From assembly GCA_963971425.1 (NCBI GenBank), contig OZ020514.1, positions 17,023,406-17,087,405 of the forward strand: a DNA stretch of 64,000 nucleotides, in the 5' to 3' direction. The translations under genes and the position numbers were made by a program. Shown piece after piece: positions 56,413-64,000 of this stretch (the stretch's first letter is position 1; every line of letters starts with the position of its first letter). Below the pieces are notes generated by a model. The model was not told where the DNA came from, did no database searches, and saw only the letters and a list, made by a program, of their open reading frames with translations. Source of the stretch: Bryoerythrophyllum caledonicum. Taxonomy: Eukaryota; Streptophyta; Bryopsida; Pottiales; Pottiaceae.

Positions 56413-57313
56413 AACTTTGACAGCATCTTGAAGGTTAAGAGATTGTTGCTTTACCCATGAAATTTTTGCACAAGATCATTTCTATGTTGACAACATGTGT
56501 GCCAAATTTCAAGGCCGGAAGATGAATAAAAAAAGATATTCAAGATTCTACCAACATGGGTAGCACTAAGAAAAGTTTCTAGCTGCGAACTTTGACACCC
56601 TCCCAAGGATTGAAATTTTTGTTTTTGCCATGTATTTCTAGCATGGGACCGTCTCTGTTGTTTATTACATGTTAAAGTCCAAAACATCCACACAATAAGA
56701 CATATTAAAATCTAGCAACATGTGTAGTGGTGATTGTAGTTGTAGGAAGCATTTTACTTCCTGGCCAACTTTGACACACTCTCAAGGATTAAATCTTTTG
56801 TTTTTGCGCATGAAATTTTTGGCATGAAATCATATCTATATTGAATACATGTGAGCCAAGTTTTAAGGCCAGAATATCTACATAGCAAAAGATTTTTAAA
56901 ATCTACCAACATGTGTAGTTGTGAGAAACATTTCACTCTTAACAAATTTGACACCCTCCCATGGATTAAATTTTATATTTTCCCATGATATTTTGGACAT
57001 GAGACCATCTTTATGTTGATTACATGTTTACTTAATTTCAAGTCTAAAATATCCACGATTGAAAAGAAAATATCAAATCTACCAAAGTGCTAATTGTGAG
57101 AAAAACCAAGGGTACCATTCCAACTTTGGCACCTTCCCTAGGTTTGAAAAATTGCTATTTTACTGTGAAGTTTTAACTCATGATCACCTCTATGTTTATA
57201 ACATGTGTGCCAAATTTCATAGCCAGAACATGAATACAAAACCAATATTTCAAAATCTACCAACATGTGTAACTATGAGAAACAATCTTGTGTATCTATT
57301 ATTGTATTCAATA
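56413..57313 (+). repeat. ~177-bp satellite, five units
   Basis: The anchor AACTTTGACACCCTC recurs at 56413, 56588, 56767, 56944 and 57122 (spacing 175, 179, 177, 178). Units share CATGAAATTTT, CATGTGTGCCAAATTTCA and CTACCAACATGTGTA. Moderately diverged. Confidence 0.85.
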
Positions 57314-58077
57314 CTAGTGGGGTACTCATGTCTTCTGGACATAACATTTTTTTGTGTTGAGTCCCCACCTCCCCATCCCCTAGCCCTTTCCCTCCAATCC
57401 ATCGTCCCCTCCGTCCTTGTCCCCCGTCCCCCATCCCTGTCCCCGCCCCGTCCTTTTATCCAAAACCCTAACTTTTAGCTTTTCATTTTATCCAAAACCC
57501 TAACTTTTAGTGCCCATCGTCCCGACGGGGAGAGCGGAGTGTGGTGTGTTAAATTTACGTTTGTATGTTTTGTATTTTAAAACCTATAAGCTCAAATCGA
57601 ATCTAATTGGAAAAGTACATATATTTTTGGAGTGCATGTAAACGTTACCCTAGCTTAAATCCACTTCAAAAATAAAGTACTTTTGCTTTATATTTGCATT
57701 TTGATCAACCCTTTGTGCACATAAGTATCACTTGCCCAATATAAGAGGAGAAACCCCTTCACATCAAGAGGTCAAAATCAAGAGTCATTAGGTAACTACC
57801 TAATATAGGAGGAGAAAACCCTTCACATCAAGAGGTCAAAATCAAGAGTCATTAGGTTACTACCTAATATCAAGAGTCAAGAAGAGTGCATCACCGTGCC
57901 TCACCCTTCACATCAAGAGGTCAAAATCAAGAAAGAGAGTCACGTGACCGGGAGTTAAAATTTATAACTTTTAACTTTCGCACCACTTTTTCATCCAAGC
58001 TCGACGTGTTTTACATCCGACCGACGTGTTCATTCACTTGACGTGTTCTTCATCCTGTATTCTTTTATAGATATAGA
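57314..58077 (-). mobile_element. Helitron-like element, copy C (764 bp)
   Basis: On the minus strand it starts TCTATATCTATAAAAGAATAC after A (58078) and ends GAGTACCCCACTAG before T. A hairpin ATGTC-CAGAA-GACAT precedes the end. The interior contains the family sequence found at 48080 and 50910, with the CTTCACATCAAGAGGTCAAA block present three times. It is inserted exactly where the satellite orientation flips. Confidence 0.65.
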
Positions 58078-58080
58078 TGT

Positions 58081-58390
58081 CACTTTGAAATTTGACACAC
58101 ATGTTATCAGCATAGAGATGATCTTGTGATAAAACTTTCATGGTAAAATATCAAATTTTCAGCCCTTAGGAGGGGTCAAAATTGGCAATAGTAAATGGCT
58201 TACAACTACACATGTTGGTAAATTTGGAATATCTTTTTCTATATCCATCTTCTTGCCTTGAAATTTGGCACACATATTGTCAACATAGAAATGATCTTGT
58301 GCCAAAAATTTCATGGTAAAATAACAATTTTTTAATCCTCAAGAGGGTGTCAAAGTTGGCAACACTTAAAGTTACTATCCAGAGGAATGC
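58081..58390 (-). repeat. ~177-bp satellite, inverted orientation
   Basis: Nearly two units of the same satellite as 56413-57313 but on the opposite strand (reverse-complement anchors at about 58173 and 58348). Confidence 0.8.
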
Positions 58391-59140
58391 AAAAAATATG
58401 TATCTTTATTGAAGGGTACTGTACATGAGATTTTACTTCCTGAAGTGTTGTTGGTAGAGGGATCTCGTTATTTAGCTTGGTCGAGTGTTGGTCCAGACCC
58501 AAGGCTTGGTGAGTTGACTAGCTCGACGCCCGACCTTGGCCCTCTTGCCCGCGACTCGTTCCCGGGCCGCTACTGTGTCGCCCGCCACGATGCCCCCGCC
58601 ACGTCGCTTGCCCGCCACGGTGGCCAAGCCCGCCACGTAACCTCCTGGCCACGCAGGCCGCCCGCGAGTGCCTGCCCGCCCGACATCCCTCGCCCGGTTT
58701 CTTCCTCCTCCAATTCTCGTCCGCCTCCCTAACCGTCCGTTTGAAGGTTAAGTTACCTGCCAATGTCCATAAATGTCTCAACAAATTAATGCTGTATTGT
58801 CCTGATTACGCCGTTGCCTTCAATGCTCACAACTGCCTTTGGCATTTGATGCAGCCCTCGATTATGGCTGCTTCCAATAACCAACACCTACAAGATAGGT
58901 TATGACATGTCCGAGTAAATTTTCTTATTGTTGCCGTTACATTGAGAGGAATTGGGTGAGCTTGGGAGTGACAAAGTGCGAGGGGATAGTCGAAGAGCGG
59001 TGGATTTAGTTTTAGTGTTCAAATTTGGGAAGGTTGTGATCGTGAGAGGGATTAGGGTTTTGGGAAGGGTGCAATTCGAAGTTCGGGTTAGCTGAATTGC
59101 GCGTTGAGTGTGTGTGAAGGTGGGAGACGTGATCTGGAGG
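58391..59140. other. No recognised gene
   Basis: A GC-rich 107-codon ORF (58409-58732) is low complexity and is not supported as a gene. Confidence 0.3.
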
Positions 59141-59950
59141 TAACATTCTGTGGGAGGTGCTGGTCGAGGCAATGGAGTAGGACGTAATGTGTGGGGAGGC
59201 GCTGGTCGCGGCAAGGGAGTGCTCGCGCAACCCAGGCGTGAGAAGGAGCTGGTTGCGGCACCTGCTGCCCGCACCAAGGGAGTGTGGGGAGGCGCTAGTC
59301 GCAGCACCTGTTGCGCGCGCCAAAGGAGTGTGGGGAGGCGCTAGTTGAGGGTAGGGAGTGCTCGCGCGACCTCGGCGTAAGGAGGCGCTAGTCGAGGCAA
59401 AGAAGTGCTTGCGCGACCTAGGCATGGGGAGGCGCTGCTTGCGGCACGTGCTGAGCGCGCGAAAGGAGTGTGGGGAGGCGCTGCGCGCGCGAAGAGAGTG
59501 CTCGCGTCATTGATGCTCACGGCACCTGCTGCGCGCGCCAAGGGAGTGTGGGGAAGCGCTACTAGTGCGAAAGGAGTGCTTGCGCCATTGCTGCGTGGAA
59601 AGGCGCTGCTCACGCCACCTGCTGCGCGCGCCAAAGAGTGTGCCAAGGCGCTGCTAGCGCCAAGGGAGTGTGGGGAAGCGCTACTAGTGCGAAAGGAGTG
59701 CTTGCGCCATTGCTGCGTGGAAAGGCGCTGCTCACGCCACCTGCTGCGCGCGCCAAAGAGTGTGCCAAGGCGCTGCTAGCGCCAAGGGAGTGCTCGCGCG
59801 TAGGTTGCATCCCTGACGCTTCCCGTGCCAAGGGAGTGAGGGGAAGCGCTGCTTGGGCGAACCGAATGCGCGCGCGAATGGAGCATGGGGAGGCGCTGCT
59901 CGTGGCAGCTGCTGCATGCGCAAAGGGAGTGGGGAGGCGCCAAATGGTGC
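59141..59950. repeat. GC-rich degenerate minisatellite
   Basis: Repeated words GGGAGTGTGGGGAGGCGCTG, CACCTGCTGCGCGCGCCAA and GCTCGCGC in units of about 40-60 bp. Ala/Arg-rich ORFs on both strands are artefacts. Confidence 0.85.
59541..59784. repeat. Exact 122-bp tandem duplication
   Basis: 59541-59662 and 59663-59784 appear identical, so this duplication within the older array is recent (or an assembly artefact). Confidence 0.85.
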
Positions 59951-60769
59951 AAGGAGTGGGACATGGAAGGCGACCGCGAAATTTTAGAGTTTACCGTACG
60001 CATGACCTAAGTGCTTGTCGTCGAAGGGTAGGAAAGTAGGAGGCGACTTGGAAGGAGCGGAAAGTGGAAGGCGACCGAGATGAAGCGTTCTGAGCTGCAG
60101 CAGCTGGGGTTTTCCATGTTGTCAATCACATTGTGAAGAAGTTGCGGCGCGTTGTAAGGCGCGTGCTGCGTCATGGGGCAGTCGCGCTGGGACAGACTGC
60201 GGCGGGTATGCACACTGCGAGCTGTGTAGGCAGATGGCTAGTGAGGGCACCTTCAAGAGGACCTAGAGTGAAGGCTACAGGAGAGCATTGGCGCGACCAC
60301 ATAGGTACGTCGTCACGTGTTGTCCTGAATAAGGGTTTAGTTCCTCAGTAGAGGGTGTGGAATTTAGGGTTTTTTTGCATGTCCTGCCCCACGCAATGAA
60401 CATATACAATCATGTCCATTGTTGTCCGTTTTCTCCATACCAAATTGTGCTTGTACAATATCTTCCAGGGTTTAGAGTGTATACATCTACGGGCCACCAT
60501 AATTTGAAGACGTTTTTAGTATCCTATAGAAGACAGGTTAAGGGTACTCTTCACCTGCAAGAGTTATTGTAAGCATCCAATCAACTATGCCGCCCACCTG
60601 AACAGATCCGGTGAGGTTCAAAATTCCTCTACATGTCGTTAGCTTTGTTTAACGTGTTCCTTTGTTTAATGTATTCCATTTTTGTCCCCATTTAATGTAT
60701 TTTTTTGTTTTCAAGTTGCGGGTCAGCTATCTTGATTTAGTATATTCTATTGTTTTCAAGTCACACGTC
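59951..60769. other. No recognised gene
   Basis: Short ORFs only. It could hold upstream exons of the zinc-finger family copy B. Confidence 0.3.
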
Positions 60770-63700
60770 AGTTGTCCAGAAATCCCAAACCTAGGCACAA
60801 TATCATATGTAGAAGCAGCACGTGTCCTACTCAAGAGGGCCAACATACTCGATGTTGCTAAACGTCCGCAAGAGTAGCATCTTCGCATCGAGACGTGTGT
60901 GCCAGGGCCTTTGGAGGGGGTAAGTGTACTTTGCATTCGTGGCTGGAATGCTCCATTGTTTTGTCATTGTCGTGACTAACTTGCCTTATTTCATGCCCTC
61001 ACAGCTCCATTTTCCACGAAAGTTTGGTTTAGAAGATGTCATCGTGTGCCAGGTTTGGTGGATGATGAAAGCAAGCAACCTACGCAGCGCGTACATGTGG
61101 AGCAAGTACGAGTGGCTATTGGTGGAGGTGAATTGTCTTTGGCGGCGCGACAGCCGAAAGGAGGTGTCACCTAGAAAGAGATGAAAGGTTTCCTTTTATT
61201 GCCGGTACTGTTAGGAGGATTTCAACGACAAGGCTGAGCTCGGGTGGCATCGGATGATGAAGAAGTGCAAGGTCTACAACTATGACCTGTATGGAGAGTT
61301 GAAGATCTATCCCTCGCATGGGGATAGAGGGAATGGTGAGATCCGGGAGACTTTCAACAAGTTCAATATCGAAATTCCTGATGCAGTGGGGAGATATCCA
61401 ATCGAAGACCCAATTCCACCATGGGTGCAGTCCAGGACAAGGCTGGAATTCCATCCCTGTAGAATGCCTCAGTAGTGGTGAGGACATCAGGCCTCTTCGA
61501 CGCAAGTGCCGACCTCGCATCAACTTGTACGTCAAAGGAGGTTCCTCCGTAACTCCACCAACCATGGCAGACTTTTGCATGGAGCATCGTTCTCAAGCTG
61601 CAACCTATGCAAATGGCCCATGAAGGCTCCTGCAAAAGCATCGGGGGTCCCGAGGAAGGCCAATCGCACCAATGAGGAGCATCTGGAGAAGGCTGCTGAC
61701 ACTGATGAGGAGCGTCCGGAGGAGGCTGCTAGAAGTGACGAGGACAGTCCAGGGAAGTGGAGTGGATGAGAAAGGAGCGGCTAGAGTTCCTGCCAGTCCT
61801 GCCACTAGTAAGGGCCGTAAGCGCGGAGATACTTCTGAGCGGTCTGAAGGAGAAGGCACCACCGAGTGGTCCCTGAAACGCCCATGCGTCCCAGCGTCAA
61901 GTGCTACGGATACGAAGGGCAAGATGTATCCCCAAAGTTGTCCTGAAGAAGGTGAAGTCCCATCGCCAGCCAACGCCACACCCCTGTCCGGGACTGGTCA
62001 CTGTGAGAAGCCTTTTCCTCGTGCTCGCGCAGGGTCCTCTTTGCGTACAAGTGTGGGAGCTGCTGGATCCGCCGTGACGCCTGGGGGCTCTTCTTGCGAC
62101 CGTCAAGGACGTCGACTATCCATGAAGGCGCCACCACCCCATTCTAGGCCACCTTAAAGTCCCTCTAGGCCGGGCAAGACACTGATAGACACTTCTGAAA
62201 CAACAAGGTAGGAGTGTCTCTCATCCTCCATCGACATTACCCCGCTGTTCACCTCGTAAGCAAGGTGAAAGACGTGTAGCACGGGGCATTCCAAGGATGA
62301 TTTACACCCTAGAGAACGTCAGCATCTGCCCGCTTAGGTGGAGGCTGCAAAACTTTTCTCAGAGGTGGACCCGAAAACAATGCCAACGCCCCTACCTCCA
62401 GCGCCTGGCCTGTACTTGGTTGTGAAGGCTAGCGAGATTGTGTCGCCGGATTCCCTACTACATGGCGAGATGCCTTTGTTGGAGTTGCAAACACTGCAAG
62501 CAATTGGTCGTTTAAGTAGGTTGATATTCAACGCATGGGGGGCGGTTCATAGTGAACCCGATCTTATGGTAAGTCCATCCTTATTTGCAATGCTTGTGGT
62601 AGGTCCCTTCTCATTTGCATTTGCAATGTTATAATATGTCCTGTTCTATTTGGTACTAAGTACAAAGTCGACCTAACTATCTGAGCATCTATTGCGCATA
62701 ATGCTCTAGGGTCACGCGATCTTCAGGCCATCAACACGTGTCGCAACATCTTCATGTCACGAGATGAGTCCAAGATTACTGATGAGATAGCTTCTTTTGG
62801 GGTTCATCACCAGCTAGCGTTCTCATACCCCGCCAAGCTCCAAGAGTTTCCGGACAGCCATGCGAGGGTGTTCGAGTATTGCAGCAATACGTGAAGAAGA
62901 CCATGCAGTCCTTTGACTTTGCTACTGGTATAGCTGCGGAAGACGTCGCATGGTCTTGGTCGTCATTCATCTGGCGATGCAGTCCATTCCCTCGCCAGAG
63001 TGCCTAGAGCGCACGTTCAAGTACACGGAGGAGGAGTTTAAAATGCTCGTGGGGTGGATGTTGAAGGGAGAGCACAATGGTGCATTGGATCAAACTCCCC
63101 CACCATGTGCTCGGGCATTGAAGTTGTTTACGAGTAGCAAATATGGTTGTGGAGTAGCCATGGTTTTCCCTCTCAATGGTTTGCGTGAGGATGCGTTTCA
63201 TAAATGAGGGGATCAATTTCTTTTTGCGATGCAAGAGCTACTGAGGATGGGGCGCATTTATTTCACTACCTTGGAAACCAGAGCGGAAGACTTTCTGGAA
63301 TTTTGGCAAGTTTCGAAGTCTGGCTCGTGCATGTCTTTGTTGGTTGACCCATACATGGTGTGGCGGAGGACGGTGTATGTGCAAGCTTGTTGTGACTTAC
63401 TCCACTTCAGCATGGATGGCGAGCTTCACCGAATGTAGGTGGCGGGCGGCGGGGAGGAGCTGTGGACGAACTCGGACAGGTTACACTATGTTCTATTCCT
63501 TCGAGAGAATATGGCTTTAGGATACGCTCCCGCTGGGTTGGTGGCTACAGGTGAGTGGTTCCCTTCACCATGTAGCCTTGGCGTGGCAGCAAGAGGGGTT
63601 GGCATCGTGTCAGGCCAAGCTGGATGTTATCATGGTCGATGGCCTAGCGGTTGATTTTAGCGGCCTCTGCCACTCCCCCCTATCCACGGATTTCTTGGAA

Positions 63701-63859
63701 CGCCCTCCCTCGTCGCCTTTGCCAAACACCTTGTCCTCTGAGCATGCTCTCGAGTGCGGTGCAGGAGATGGGGTTGCTAGTGCTATGATATTGCTCGCCA
63801 ACCCGACAGGGTTCTTGGGCATGTCGATGTCGGACACAGACAGACCGTTAGGGACATAG
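60770..63859 (+). pseudogene. Unrecognised zinc-finger gene family, copy B
   Basis: Coding blocks align with copy A (23.4-28.1 kb, minus) in order. About 60773-60920 has EIPNLGTISYVEAARVLL, with TAG at 60875. About 61000-62157 has FGLEDVIVCQVWW, WLLVEVNCLWRR, a C2H2-like finger FYCRYC...EDFNDKAELGWHR near 61190-61250 with a TAG between the Cys pair and EDF, and then a Ser/Thr/Lys-rich region. 62338-62570 has APGLYLVVKASEIVSP and FNAWGAVHSEPDL. About 62730-62890 has NIFMSRDESKITDEIASFGV. 62950-63859 has LLRMGRIYFTTLE, LFLRENMALGYAPAGLVATG and CQAKLDVIMVDG. Stops interrupt several blocks (63205, 63436) and frame changes occur. It may be a decayed host family or cargo of a mobile element. Function unknown. 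Confidence 0.5.
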
Positions 63860-64000
63860 AATGCCCTACAATTGACCATTTGGTGGAGGTATGAAATGCT
63901 TTCTGGACTCATGAGGCACTGTGATTGAGCCTGTTTTTGAGGTCCTATGTTTCTGTGGTGGGGCTGGATAGGTAGTGCGAGTTATTGGAGATGGGGCCGC

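Noticed and set aside
59012..60003. Ala/Arg-rich ORFs on both strands
   Set aside because: Artefact of the GC-rich minisatellite.

Overview
This window looks like nuclear DNA of a repeat-rich plant-lineage eukaryote, most likely a streptophyte (charophyte) alga such as Chara; that placement is inference. Support: GT-AG introns, a plant-type TMEM41/VTT membrane-protein gene, MULE and hAT transposons, TTTAGGG-like motifs, and a Ty3/gypsy retrotransposon carrying a cytosine methyltransferase, a combination I recall being reported from the charophyte Klebsormidium. There are no bacterial-style operons. Most of the sequence is mobile elements, decayed genes and tandem repeats. I could run no searches, so all family calls rest on motifs read by eye.

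Layout. 1-7.5 kb: decayed multi-exon gene(s) with a ParB/sulfiredoxin-like segment, a coiled coil, a SUMO-interacting-like motif and an NIF/FCP1-type HAD segment, seeded with 11 copies of a ~20-bp perfect or near-perfect palindrome. 8.4-10.5 kb: piggyBac transposase relic (-). 15.6-17.8 kb: hAT transposase relic (+). 19.2-22.5 kb: MULE transposase with SWIM finger (+). 23.4-28.1 kb: copy A (-) of an unrecognised zinc-finger gene family whose copy B (+) lies at 60.8-63.9 kb. 28.5-31.5 kb: minisatellites and a gag-like ORF. 33.36-42.97 kb: nearly intact Ty3/gypsy element (-). 44-52 kb: mostly non-coding, with ~180-bp repeats, Helitron-like elements and a strong foldback. 52.9-55.5 kb: a 310-bp GA tract and then the only gene that looks like an intact host gene, a TMEM41-like VTT protein. 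56.4-58.4 kb: ~177-bp satellite, inverted on either side of a Helitron-like insertion. 59.1-60 kb: GC-rich minisatellites.

The main discovery candidate is the retrotransposon. Its gag, protease-DNA methyltransferase and pol ORFs lie in one reading frame, separated only by a TAA and by a TAG in a TMV-like leaky context (TAG CAA TCA). It carries a DNA methyltransferase (chromatin writer) and, at the end of pol, a PHD finger (chromatin reader). The LTR cores differ by one substitution plus a 66-bp indel, so the insertion looks young. The second candidate is the palindrome family: it sits in introns, twice in coding sequence in the same frame, and four copies are exactly 63 bp apart. Across the old genes, nonsense codons are mostly of the kind made by C-to-T change on one strand or the other.
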